Source of the DNA: Mesostigma viride
Taxonomy: Eukaryota > Streptophyta > Mesostigmatophyceae > Mesostigmatales > Mesostigmataceae
Assembly (NCBI GenBank): GCA_009746045.1
Contig: RPFO01000244.1
Span: 1-62,000 of the forward strand
Length of the DNA: 62,000 bases
Direction of reading: 5' to 3'
The notes below the pieces were generated by a model. The model made no database searches, was not told the origin of the DNA, and saw only the letters and a list, made by a program, of their open reading frames with translations. Below, piece by piece: positions 1 through 10,126 of this stretch. Both the position numbers and the translations under genes were made by a program. Position 1 is the first letter of the stretch; each line of letters starts with the position of its first letter.

Positions 1-1806
1 GTACCTACACCGCGCACGCAAGGGGCGGCTGCACACACACGTACACACACCGCGCACGCAAGGGGCTGCACACACACGTACATCCACCGCGCACGCAGGG
101 GCGGCTGCACACACACGTACATACACCGCGCACGCAAGGGGCGGCTGCACACACACGTACATCACACCGCGCACGCAAGGGGCAACTGCACACACATGTA
201 CACACACCGCGCACGCAAGGGGCGGCTGCACACACACGTACACACACCGCGCACGCAAGGGGCGGCTGCACACACGTACATCCACCGCGCACGCAAGGGG
301 CGGCTGCACACACACGTACATACACCGCGCACGCAAGGGGCACTGCACACACATGTACATCCACCGCGCACGCAAGGGCCGGCTGCACACACACGTACAC
401 ACACCATGCACGCAAGGGGCCGGCTGCACACACACGTACATCCACCGCGCACGCAAGGGCCGGCTGCACACACACGTACACACACCGCGCACGCAAGGGG
501 CAACTGCACACACATGTACACACACCGCGCACGGGGGCAACTGCACACACACGTACACACACCGCGCACGCTTGGGGCGGCTGCACACACACGCACGTAC
601 CTACACCGCGCACGCAAGGGGCGGCTGCACACACACGTACATCCACCGCGCACGCAAGGGGCAACTGCACACACATGTACACACACCGCGCACGCTTGGG
701 GCAGCTGCACTCACATGTACACACACCGCGCACGCAAGGGGCGGCTGCACACACACGTACATCCACCGCGCACGCAAGGGGCAACTGCACACACACGTAC
801 ATCCACCGCGCACGCAAGGGGCGGCTGCACACACACGTACACACACCGCGCACGCAAGGGGCAACTGCACACACATGTACACACACCGCGCACGCTTGGG
901 GCGGCTGCACACACACGTACCTACACCGCGCACGCAAGGGGCGGCTGCACACACACGTACATACACCGCGCACGCAAGGGGCAACTGCACACACATGTAC
1001 ATACACCGCGCACGCAAGGGGCAACTGCACACACATGTACACACACCGCGCACGCAAGGGGCAACTGCACACACACGTACACACACCGCGCACGCTTGGG
1101 GCGGCTGCACACACACGTAAATACACCGCGCACGCAAGGGGCGGCTGCACACACACGTACATCCACCGCGCACGCAAGGGGCAACTGCACACACATGTAC
1201 ACACACCGCGCACGCTTGGGGCAGCTGCACTCACATGTACACACACCGCGCACGCAAGGGCCGGCTGCACACACACGAAAAACCACCGCGCACGCAAGGG
1301 GCAACTGCACACACACGTACATACACCGCGCACGCAAGGGGCGGCTGCACACACACGTACACACACCGCGCACGCAAGGGGCAACTGCACACACATGTAC
1401 ACACACCGCGCACGCTTGGGGCGGCTGCACACACACGTACCTACACCTTGCACGCAAGGGGCGGCTGCACACACACGTACATACACCGCGCACGCAAGGG
1501 GCAACTGCACACACATGTACATACACCGCGCAACCACGGGGCGGCTGCACACACACGTACATACACCGCGCACGCAAGGGGCAGCTGCACACACACGTAC
1601 ACACACCGCGCACGCTTGGGGCGGCTGCACACACACGTACCTACACCACGCACGCAAGGGGCGGCTGCACACACATGTACATACACCGCGCACGCAAGGG
1701 GCAACTGCACACACATGTACATACACCGCGCAACCACGGGGCGGCTGCACACACACGTACACACACCGCGCACGCAAGGGCAGCTGCACACACACGTACA
1801 TACACA

Positions 1807-3298
1807 TGCACGCAAGGGGCTGCACACACACTTACACACACCTTGCACGCAAGGGCCGGCATGCACACACACTGGCATACACCGCGCACGCAAGGGGCGG
1901 CTGCACACACGTACATACACCGCGCACGCAAGGGGCGAGTGCACACACACGTACACACACCGCGCACGCAATTAAGGGACGGCTGCACACACACGTACAT
2001 ACACCGCGCACGCAAGGGGCAACGGCACTCACATGTACATACACCATGCACGCAAGGGGCGGCTGCACACACACGTACACACACCATGCACGCAAGGAGC
2101 GACTTCACGCACAGGTACACACACCATGCACGCAAGGTTCGGCTGCACACACATGTACATCCACCGCGCACGCAAGGGGCGGCTGCACACACATGTACAT
2201 ACACCATGCACGCAAGGGGCGGCTGCACACACCTGTACATCCACCGCGCACGCAAGGGGCGAGTGCACACACACGTACACACACCGCGCACGCAAGGGGC
2301 GGCTGCACACACACGTACACACACCATGCACGCAAGGGCCGGCATGCACACACAGTATACACACACCGCGCACGCAAGGGGCGGCTGCACACACACGTAC
2401 ATACACTGCGCACGCAAGGGGCTGCTGCACACACACTTACACTCACCATGCACGCAAGGGGCGGCTGCACACACACGTACATACACCGCGCACGCAAGGG
2501 ACGGCTGCACACACACGTACATACACCGCGCACGCAAGGGGCAACTGCCCGCACATGTACATCCACCGCGCACGCAATTAAGGGACGGCTGCACACACAC
2601 GTACATACACCGCGCACGCAAGGGGCAACGGCACTCACATGGACATACACCATGCACGCAAGGGGCGGCTGCACACACACGTACATACACCGCGCACGCA
2701 AGGGGCTGCTGCACACACACTTACACACACAATGCACGCAATTAGGGCGACGGCACTCACATGTACATACTCTTGGGCGGCTGCACTCACATGTACATAC
2801 ACCGCGCATGCAAGGGGCAACTGCACACACACGTACACACACCATGCACGCAAGGGCCGGCATGCACACACACGTACATACACTGCGCACGCAAGGGGCA
2901 ACTGCACACACACGTACACACACCATGCACGGAAGGGACGGCTGCACTCACATGTACACACACCATGCACGCAAGGGCCGGCTGCACACACACGTACATA
3001 CGCCATGCACGCAAGGGGCTGCACACACACTTACACACCACCTTGCACGCAAGGGCCGGCATGCACACACACTGGCATACACCGCGCACGCAAGGGGCGG
3101 CTGCACACACGTACATACACCGCGCACGCAAGGGGCGAGTGCACACACACGTACACACACCGCGCACGCAATTAAGGGACGGCTGCACACACACGTACAT
3201 ACACCGCGCACGCAAGGGGCAACGGCACTCACATGTACATCCACCATGCACGCAAGGGGCGGCTGCACACACACGTACACACACCATGCACGCAAGGA
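1807..3298. repeat. higher-order duplication inside the minisatellite (offset about 1200 bp)
   Basis: Positions about 1807-2098 recur at about 3006-3298, including rare variants: a unit with CACTGGCATACACC, a shortened unit lacking CA, and an ATTAAGGGACGG junction. The lines at 1861-2040 and 3061-3240 read identical over 180 bases, an offset of exactly 1200 bp or 30 units. The ATTAAGGG junction also occurs near 2577. This shows unequal exchange or block duplication of many units at once. Confidence 0.85.
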
Positions 3299-3577
3299 CA
3301 AGGATTCACACACATGTACACACACAAAGCACGCAAGGGGCTGCTGCACACACACGTACATACACCGCGCACGCAAGGGGCGGCTGCACTCACATGTACA
3401 CACACCACGCACGCAAGGGGCGGCTGCACACACACGTACATACACTGCGCACGCACGGGGCGACTGCACACACATGTACATAAACCATGCAGGCAAGGGG
3501 CGGCTGCACACACATGTACATACACCGCGCACGCAAGGGGCGAGTGCAAACACATGTACATACACCGCGCACGCAAG

Positions 3578-4620
3578 GACAAGGATGCACACACATGTAC
3601 ATACACCGCGCACGCAAGGGGCGGCTCCACACACACGTACATACACCGCGCACGCAAGGGGCGAGTGCGCACACACGTACATACACCGCGCACGCAAGGG
3701 GCGGCTGCACACACACGTACATACACCGCGCACGCACGGGGCCAGTGCAAGCACATGTACATACACCATGCACGCAAGGGGCGGCTGCACACACATGTAC
3801 ATACACCGCGCACGCAAGGGGCGAGTGCAAACACATGTACATACACCGCGCACGCAAGGGGCAACTGCCCGCACATGTACATCCACCGCACACGCAAGGG
3901 GCGGCTGCACACACATGTACATACACCGCGCACGCAAGGGGCGGCTGCACACACACGTACATACACCGCGCACGCAAGGGGCGAGTGCGCACACACGTAC
4001 ATACACCGCGCACGCAAGGGGGGCTGCACACACACGTACATACACCGCGCACGCAAGGGGCCAGTGCAAGCACATGTACATACACCATGCACGCAAGGGC
4101 CGGCATGCACAGAAACGTACATACACCGCGCACGCAAGGGGCTGCTGCACACACACGTACACACACCATGCACGCACGGGCGGCTGCACACACACGTACA
4201 TCCACTGCGCACGCACGGGGCCGGCGACTGCACACACATGTACATAAACCATGCACGCAAGGGGCGGCTGCACACACATGTACATCCACCGCGCACGCAA
4301 GGGGCGAGTGCAAACACATGTACATACACCGCGCACGCAAGGACAAGGATGCACACACATGTACATACACCGCGCACGCAAGGGGCGGCTGCACACGCAC
4401 GTACATACACCGCGCACGCAAGGGGCGGCTGCACACACACGTACATACACCGCGCACGCACGGGGCCAGTGCAAGCACATGTACATACACCATGCACGCA
4501 AGGGGCGGCTGCACACACATGTACATACACCGCGCACGCAAGGGGCGAGTGCAAACACATGTACATACACCGCGCACGCAAGGGGCAACTGCCCGCACAT
4601 GTACATCCACCGCGCACGCA
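3578..4620. repeat. second higher-order block in the minisatellite
   Basis: A string of variant units (GACAAGGATGC, GCGAGTGCGC, GCCAGTGCAAGC, GCGAGTGCAAAC, GCAACTGCCCGC) runs from 3578 to about 3890 and again from 4342 to about 4610 in the same order. The second run is one 40-bp unit shorter between the first two markers (163 versus 123 bp). Confidence 0.75.
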
Positions 4621-4833
4621 AGGGGCGGCTGCACACACATGTACACACACCATGCACGCAAGGACAAGGATGCACACACATGTACACACACCATGCACGC
4701 AAGGGGCGGCTGCACACACATGTACACACACCGCGCACGCAAGGGGCGAGTGCAAACACATGTACATACACCATGCACGCAAGGACAAGGATGCACACAC
4801 ATGTACACACACCATGCACGCAAGGGGCGGCTG

Positions 4834-5364
4834 TGTCAGGATATGCCCCAATATGCCTGACAGTCTTTTTATTGAGTGTGCTAGTTTCGGGTATACCGGA
4901 ACTTATATGACTACTTTCTTCTACATTTTACTAAATATATTAGTTAGCTAAATATATTAGTTAGCTGACATCCGTACCCTAGTGGTACTGTAACCAGTGG
5001 TACTGTAGCCAGTGGTACTGTAGCCGTCTGACAAAATTTGCCTGGCTCCGCGCTACGCGCCGACCCTATGTTCACTAAGTGCTGCCCTGGAGGCGCAATG
5101 TCCTTGTACTTGCATACTAGTGATCTGACGCATCATTTTAGTGTTGATGTAAGCCACCCACTTGTGTGTGGCGGCTGGATGCACTTTAACTTATACCGTA
5201 GATTAATTTAAGATCGACGGATACTGCGACAGTGTGTTTTTCCACTTAATGTTGCCCCTGCAATTGTCATGGCTACCCGTTTGTACGCCGACTCAAAGTC
5301 AATATATAAAATCAGTAAAGCATTATTCGATCTTTAAGCCTGCCACCTGTCTTACATTCTGACA
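4834..5364 (+). repeat. 5' LTR of the gag-only element
   Basis: 531 bp, starting TGTCAGG and ending TTCTGACA (6-bp inverted ends TGTCAG/CTGACA). It contains two copies of TAAATATATTAGTTAGC, three of AGTGGTACTGTA, and a TATA box (TATATAAA, 5303-5310) about 55 bp before its end, which would drive transcription of the element. The first 29 bases can fold back on themselves (TGTCAGG/CCTGACA). Confidence 0.95.
5303..5310 (+). promoter_or_regulatory. TATA box in the 5' LTR
   Basis: TATATAAA near the 3' end of the 5' LTR, the usual place for an LTR promoter. The 3' LTR has the same box at 7608-7615. Confidence 0.6.
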
Positions 5365-5378
5365 TGGTATCGAGCGGG
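5365..5378 (+). other. primer-binding site (initiator tRNA-Met-like)
   Basis: TGGTATCGAGCGGG directly abuts the 5' LTR. It differs from the common plant copia primer site TGGTATCAGAGC, complementary to the 3' end of initiator tRNA-Met, by a missing A. Confidence 0.7.
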
Positions 5379-5678
5379 GTGGCCTACTAAATTGCTGAAA
5401 CTGGTCCGATTTATCGGGCAAATTGACTCCCTGAATCCGACGTCGGCACTTTATGCCAGTCGTGCATATCCTAGACGGGCTTCCCTGTATCGAAATTCAA
5501 GAACTCCAGTATTTAGACGATCGTCTCTACCTCGTATTTGCTGTTCTCAACCATCGTCGCATATTAGTCTTAATCTTTACCATTACGGATTGAGCGTCTC
5601 CGGCCTTCTCGGCTGTCTCCAGATTTTCACCTTGCCGAGACTCGGTTGTGACCAGATTTTAACCTTGCCGAGACAATC

Positions 5679-6572
5679 ATGTCCGCAGCCGCGACAGCAG
5701 CAGCTACGAAAGCGACGAAAGATCTCAACATTCTACAGGCCTGCAAAAATATTACACAGTTCGACGGCCTCGACCCAGTAAAGTGGGATAACACGAAGAT
5801 TCCTTTTCTGGCCGTAGTGACAGCATTCGGGATGCTGTCTGTCCTGCTTGGCACCGAGGTCAATGAGGAACGCGACCTGATTCTTTTTGCGGCCCTTTGT
5901 CAGTGCCTCGTTGGACCGGCACTCAAAGTGGCAAACAGTGTTACTCAGAAAACTGGCAGCGTGGCATATCATCGCATCTGTGAAGAATATGAGCATCTCA
6001 AACTGCAGATGAGCAACCGGCGAGCACTACGCCGCAAGCTAAATCGAATGAAGCTGGAACCCGGCGTCACAATGCGGCAATATATAACCGACGGGGAATT
6101 AACTTATAACGACCTGATTGCCACCGGCGCCAAAATGGCACCCGAGGATCTGGCCGAGAATCTGCTCGCCGGCGTGACCGAGGAGTTGCTTCCGTCCCTT
6201 GCCCAATTGAACCTTGGGGACGGTATCACCCTACAGGAAACTAAGGCGGCACTTCTTAAGGCCTGGGACCTTGTGCACGGTAACAAAGATTCCGCGGAGG
6301 CCACCGGGGTGTATCATACCTCCCACTCTGGACGCGGTGGCCGTGGCACCGGGCGTGGCAGGGGGCGTGGCGGTCACAATGGCGGGACCCAGCGGCCCAG
6401 CTGCACCCACTGCGGTCGCACCTCTCATCAGGAGCCCACCTGCTGGTGGAAGTACCCTCACCTACGGAACACTCGCGGCAACACCGGCGGGCCCGCCGCC
6501 CACCACACCACCGACACCCCACCGGCGCCCTCCCACGAGGCCCACGACCTCCCCCCCGGTTTCTGCTTCTAA
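5679..6572 (+). CDS. gag: Gag polyprotein (copia type, zinc knuckle)
   Basis: The 297-residue product would coat and package the element's RNA in cytoplasmic virus-like particles. Residues about 28-200 resemble the copia capsid region (UBN2/DUF4219-like, with an early FDGLDPVKW motif). Residues 210-235 are an Arg/Gly-rich stretch. One CCHC zinc knuckle follows, C242-x2-C245-x4-H250-x4-C255, and the C-terminal 40 residues are Pro/His-rich. The start ATG is the first in frame after the leader. The ORF ends at 6572 with no in-frame pol, and the remaining 566 bp to the polypurine tract are non-coding. The reading frame is undamaged, so the protein may still be made. Function comes from family resemblance. 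Confidence 0.85.
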   Translation: MSAAATAAATKATKDLNILQACKNITQFDGLDPVKWDNTKIPFLAVVTAFGMLSVLLGTEVNEERDLILFAALCQCLVGPALKVANSVTQKTGSVAYHRICEEYEHLKLQMSNRRALRRKLNRMKLEPGVTMRQYITDGELTYNDLIATGAKMAPEDLAENLLAGVTEELLPSLAQLNLGDGITLQETKAALLKAWDLVHGNKDSAEATGVYHTSHSGRGGRGTGRGRGRGGHNGGTQRPSCTHCGRTSHQEPTCWWKYPHLRNTRGNTGGPAAHHTTDTPPAPSHEAHDLPPGFCF

Positions 6573-7127
6573 ACGTCTTATCCAGCTCCCCCGGGACAGG
6601 GAACAAGGGGTAGCAGCCAGCTGGGCCCAGCTAGCACCAGACGTGGGCCCTGGAGCTTTTCAACCTGCACTGCAGCAGGCGACAGCAGCCAGCCCCCCCA
6701 ACCCGTCCTCTGGCCCTCCTGCATTGCTAGCGGCTAGTCGCCCACCCTGACAGACGTGACAGGTGCAGGTCTTCATGCCAGCAGCCAGCAGTGACCAGTA
6801 CTGCAGTACCAGCATCAACCAGTCAACCTGTGTTCTTTTCTCCTGTGGCGCACTCCCAGGGACACCTGGGGGCCACCGGATGTCTTTCCAGGGTCCCAGC
6901 ATTTTACCAGCAACAGCAGCAACAACCAAGTTTTTTCGAGGGTCCCCGGCATTCTCCCAGCAACAGCCACTGTGGCGCACTCCCAGGGACACCTGGGGGC
7001 TACAGTCATCAGTCTCCTCTCAGCTCCAACCAGATAGCCGTGTAAGGGGGTGCCAGGGGAGTGTACCCGGCTATACCCTCACTAGCTATAGGTCTCTCTG
7101 AGCAAGGGGGGGAACAGGCACATTGTA
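6573..7127 (+). other. non-coding 3' internal region of the gag-only element
   Basis: No pol-like frame is visible. It is Pro/Gln-codon-like low-complexity DNA with a 29-bp direct repeat beginning GTGGCGCACTCCCAGGGAC at 6845 and 6972, suggesting an internal deletion or duplication where pol would normally lie. Confidence 0.6.
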
Positions 7128-7138
7128 TGCAAGGGGGG
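7128..7138 (+). other. polypurine tract
   Basis: GCAAGGGGGG immediately precedes the TGTCAGG start of the 3' LTR, the usual primer site for plus-strand DNA synthesis. Confidence 0.75.
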
Positions 7139-7669
7139 TGTCAGGATATGCCCCAATATGCCTGACAGTCTTTTTATTGAGTGTGCTAGTTTCGGGTATA
7201 CCGGAACTTATATGACTACTTTCTTCTACATTTTACTAAATATATTAGTTAGCTAAATATATTAGTTAGCTGACATCCGTACCCTAGTGGTACTGTAACC
7301 AGTGGTACTGTAGCCAGTGGTACTGTAGCCGTCTGACAAAATTTGCCTGGCTCCGCGCTACGCGCCGACCCTATGTTCACTAAGTGCTGCCCTGGAGGCG
7401 CAATGTCCTTGTACTTGCATACTAGTGATCTGACGCATCATTTTAGTGTTGATGTAAGCCACCCACTTGTGTGTGGCGGCTGGATGCACTTTAACTTATA
7501 CCGTAGATTAATTTAAGATCGACGGATACTGCGACAGTGTGTTTTTCCACTTAATGTTGCCCCTGCAATTGTCATGGCTACCCGTTTGTACGCCGACTCA
7601 AAGTCAATATATAAAATCAGTAAAGCATTATTCGATCTTTAAGCCTGCCACCTGTCTTACATTCTGACA
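7139..7669 (+). repeat. 3' LTR of the gag-only element
   Basis: 531 bp, the same length as the 5' LTR at a constant offset of 2305 bp; I saw no differences on reading both. It is followed by the target duplication GGCTG and by resumed minisatellite. Confidence 0.95.
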
Positions 7670-8107
7670 GGCTGCACACACACGTACATACACAATGCAC
7701 GGTTGGGGCGACGGCACTCACATGTACATACACCATGCACGCAAGGACAAGGATGCACACACATGTACATACACCGCGCACGCAAGGGGCGGCTGCACAC
7801 ACACGTACATACACCGCGCACGCAAGGGGCGAGTGCGCACACACGTACATCCACCGCGCACGCAAGGGGCGGCTGCACACACACGTACATACACCGCGCA
7901 CGCAATGGGCGAGTGCAAACACATGTACATACACCGCGCACGCAAGGGGCGGCTGCACACACACGTACACACACCATGCACGCAAGGGCCGGCATGCACA
8001 CACACGTACATACACCGCGCACGCAAGGGGCGGCTGCACAGAAACGTACACACACCGCGCACGCAAGGGCCGGCTGCACACACATGTACATACACCTTGC
8101 ACGTACA
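7670..8107. repeat. 40-bp minisatellite array, right block
   Basis: About 11 more 40-bp units continue the array after the LTR element. They include one TTGGGGCGACGG variant and several GCGAGTGC variants, and end at CCTTGCACGTACAAC where the sequence passes into CA repeats. Confidence 0.95.
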
Positions 8108-8275
8108 ACACACAACACACACACACAACAAAAAATTATATACACACACACACGCACACGCACACGCACACGCACACGCACACGCACACGCACACGCACA
8201 CGCACACGCACACGCACAACACACACAACACACACAACACACACACGCACACGTGAACAACACACACACACAACA
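8108..8275. repeat. CA / CACACG microsatellite
   Basis: Irregular CA and ACAACA repeats, then an almost perfect hexamer run (CACACG)n at about 8152-8216, then more CA/ACAACA to about 8275. It is probably slippage from the CA-rich half of the minisatellite unit. Confidence 0.95.
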
Positions 8276-8382
8276 ATTATAATATTAGTGTAGTATATCA
8301 AACAAAATAGTAATAAAGTATTTGCAAGCGTACTTCGTGTGAATTATGTGTAGACGAGAATAGAAGCTAAACAAAACTCTAA

Positions 8383-8451
8383 TGGAGAAAGAGGGATTCG
8401 AACCCTTGGGAAAGTTACCCCATACATAGCATTCCACTCGGACATTTCTCC
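8383..8451 (-). pseudogene. tRNA-Ser-like pseudogene lacking most of the anticodon arm
   Basis: On the minus strand a perfect 7-bp acceptor stem (GGAGAAA with TTTCTCC, discriminator A) encloses a D-arm start (TCCGAGTGG), a long variable arm (GGGG...TCCC) and a T-arm with the B-box GGGTTCGAATCCC. The class II shape and sequence resemble tRNA-Ser, perhaps of organelle origin. Only about 9 nt (ATGCTATGT) remain where the D-loop end and anticodon stem-loop should be, so no anticodon can be assigned. At 69 nt it is too short for a working serine tRNA. Confidence 0.6.
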
Positions 8452-8490
8452 GAAAAAAAGGTCACGTAAGCTAAGGGTGGAGAGTTAAGG

Positions 8491-8543
8491 GTGTAGGTTG
8501 TAGGATGTATGGTGTAGGGTGTAGGGTGTAGGGTGTAGGGTGT
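8491..8543. repeat. short telomere-like repeat (TGTAGGG)n
   Basis: Four exact TGTAGGG heptamers (8513-8540), preceded by degenerate versions (TGTAGGTTG, TGTAGGATG, TGTATGG). It resembles the plant TTTAGGG telomere repeat with one change per unit. The tract is too short to be a chromosome end. Confidence 0.7.
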
Positions 8544-8880
8544 CTTGAGCTTTCTTTTTTGAGATCAATAGAGTCCCCTTCCATGATCATGTGCGTGATC
8601 TGGTTATGATTTTCATCTATGGCGTGTGTGGCCACATCGTGTATTTACAACTTTCTAGCCATGGATAACTAGGTAACCATAAATTGGTTACCATGATAAC
8701 TAGGTAAAAACGTGTTGGTTTCAGAATACATGTGATCGCTGCATTGTCATCTACAATGTACAAATCAATCACGGATTTCGGGGCTACGGATTTCGGGGCT
8801 AAGTTTTTGTGGGTAGAGATTGGCAAGGGTGTCTTTATCTTGCCACTTGGTCACTTGGTGTGCATTACGTCTGTTCTTGC
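8544..8880. other. intergenic, nothing recognised
   Basis: No convincing coding frame. Only a 16-bp direct repeat (ACGGATTTCGGGGCTA, near 8774) and a GGTAACC/GGTTACC inverted pair near 8670-8690 stand out. Confidence 0.5.
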
Positions 8881-9191
8881 GTTGGAGTCAAAAAACTGTC
8901 CGTGTGTGGTGGTGGACTTTTCCTCACGGGCAGTCGCCATATGTCATACAAGCACTTGTTCGGCGTACCACTAGCTCATGTATGTCACCATTGTAATTTT
9001 GCGTTGTAACAGCATTTCTCGGAGCCAACGGCCGTTGGACTCAAAAAACTGACCGTGTGTGGTGGTGGACTTTTCCTCACGGGCAGTCGCCATATGTCAT
9101 ACAAGCACTTGTTCGGCGTACCACTAGCTCGTGGATGTCACCATTGTAATTTTGAGTTGTAACAGCATTTCTCGGAGCCAACGGCCGTTGG
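8881..9191. repeat. 153-bp tandem duplication
   Basis: Positions 8881-9033 and 9034-9186 are near-identical 153-bp copies (a few substitutions, such as GTCCGTG/GACCGTG and CATGTATG/CGTGGATG). Each ends in the palindrome CCAACGGCCGTTGG, and a third copy begins and diverges at 9187. No coding frame is shared by the copies. Confidence 0.9.
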
Positions 9192-9539
9192 ACTTCGAAA
9201 AACTGATAGCCTTGTCTGAAGGTGTGTGCGTGAATGGCACATGTGCATCGTCGGGGGGAGTTTTCTCAAGAGCCACATGTGGTAGTGTAAGGTGGGCATG
9301 CTTAGTGCGTACGGGTGGGAGGGACAAGAGGTGCAGAAGTTGACGGCTTTTGACCTTGGGAAATGACACGGCACACATAAGACAACAAAGTGATAATTTT
9401 AATGTCTTTACTGGTGTACTGTCAATTTCTCCGAGCCAACGGCCGTTGGACTCTCGAAACTCTCCTGTCTACAAAGTGTGTGCGTGCGATGGCACTTGTT
9501 CCATGTGCCGGGGGGGGGTGAGAAATCTGTCGTTCATTA

Positions 9540-9601
9540 ATTTGTGCCTCGTCGGGGTGGGCATGCATGAATTTGTGCCTCGTCGGGGTGGACATGCATG
9601 A
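9540..9601. repeat. 31-bp tandem duplication
   Basis: Two copies of a 31-bp unit beginning ATTTGTGCCTCGTCGGGG, differing by one base. The surrounding 9192-10006 has no gene I can support. Confidence 0.85.
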
Positions 9602-10006
9602 AAGCATTTTCATTGGTACTCGGGGTTCAATATTTTTGTCTTGCTGTTGAAACGTCGACGTGCTCTTCTCCTGCTCTTTTTTTTTCCTACTCAACGGCCG
9701 TTGGTGCTTTTAAACTTGCCCAGCGTTATGACTAGGATGCCCTTCTTTACTGCTAGCCACCGCCCCTTGTGTACAATGCTAGAATTAGGCCGGGGTAATG
9801 GTACACGTCCACCGCGTCCCCAGTGCAAGGTTCGTGAATGCGCTGGTTCGTAAAAAATTCGGCACTTGGAAGGTTCGAACACCTGACCCCACTTTCGTTA
9901 TTTCAACATGCCCTGAACGAAAAAGCTGCGTAAAGGATACATTAACCGTTCCCTGTTATTCTTGATTATATTGCGATATCATGGACGTACACACGCGGTT
10001 GGTGGT

Positions 10007-10126
10007 CCGTACTTGCCAACTGCACTTGCAAACTGACTGACTGACTGCCTCCGTTACGCACTTGCGTGTGTTTCCGTACTTGCCAACTGAACTTGCAAAC
10101 TGACTGAATGACTGCCTCCGTTACGA
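10007..10126. repeat. direct duplication with GACT repeats
   Basis: A block starting TCCGTACTTGCCAACTG and ending GCCTCCGTTACG occurs twice (about 10008 and about 10074) with two base differences, each containing a short CTGA/GACT run. Confidence 0.85.

Larger units (their letters stand above)
1..4833. repeat. 40-bp minisatellite array, left block
   Basis: About 120 head-to-tail units of 40 bp, with core CGCGCACGCAAGGGGCGGCT followed by a CA-rich half containing GTACATACAC. The array runs off the left edge. Unit variants include GCAACTGCAC, GCGAGTGCAAAC, GACAAGGATGC, CTTGGGGCGGC and GGCCGGCATGC. About 30 of every 40 bases alternate pyrimidine and purine. The consensus lacks stop codons in most frames, so very long open frames appear on both strands (for example 675-4247 plus and 5-1831 minus). 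Their products are pure 40-residue repeats shifted between frames, so I read them as by-products of the repeat and not as genes. Confidence 0.97.
4834..7669 (+). mobile_element. gag-only (non-autonomous) copia-type LTR retrotransposon
   Basis: A complete 2836-bp element: 5' LTR 4834-5364, primer-binding site at 5365, gag ORF 5679-6572, polypurine tract before 7139, and 3' LTR 7139-7669. The insertion duplicated GGCTG (4829-4833 and 7670-7674), and the minisatellite resumes in register after it. The 5-bp duplication, the TGTCAG...CTGACA LTR ends and the initiator-tRNA-like primer site fit the Ty1/copia type. There is no protease, integrase, RT or RNase H, so it must be mobilised in trans, like the plant elements called TR-GAG. 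The LTRs match wherever I compared them, so the insertion is recent. Confidence 0.93.

Noticed and set aside
5-4951. Very long open frames in the 40-bp array on both strands
   Set aside because: They exist in several frames at once, are made only of the repeat, and continue through unit variants without codon-level conservation. They reflect a stop-poor repeat.
5392-5781. Open frame upstream of and overlapping gag
   Set aside because: It lies in the leader, overlaps gag in another frame and has no recognisable domain.
1-8107. Regular repeats that might suggest a CRISPR array
   Set aside because: There are no unique spacers; the whole 40-bp unit repeats tandemly. The context is eukaryotic.
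8617-9882. Several 60-90 residue frames in both strands
   Set aside because: They fall on a non-coding tandem duplication and differ between the copies by frame-breaking changes.
9840-9890. GGTTCGAA motif resembling a tRNA T-arm
   Set aside because: Flanking bases do not pair as a 5-bp T-stem and no acceptor stem is present.
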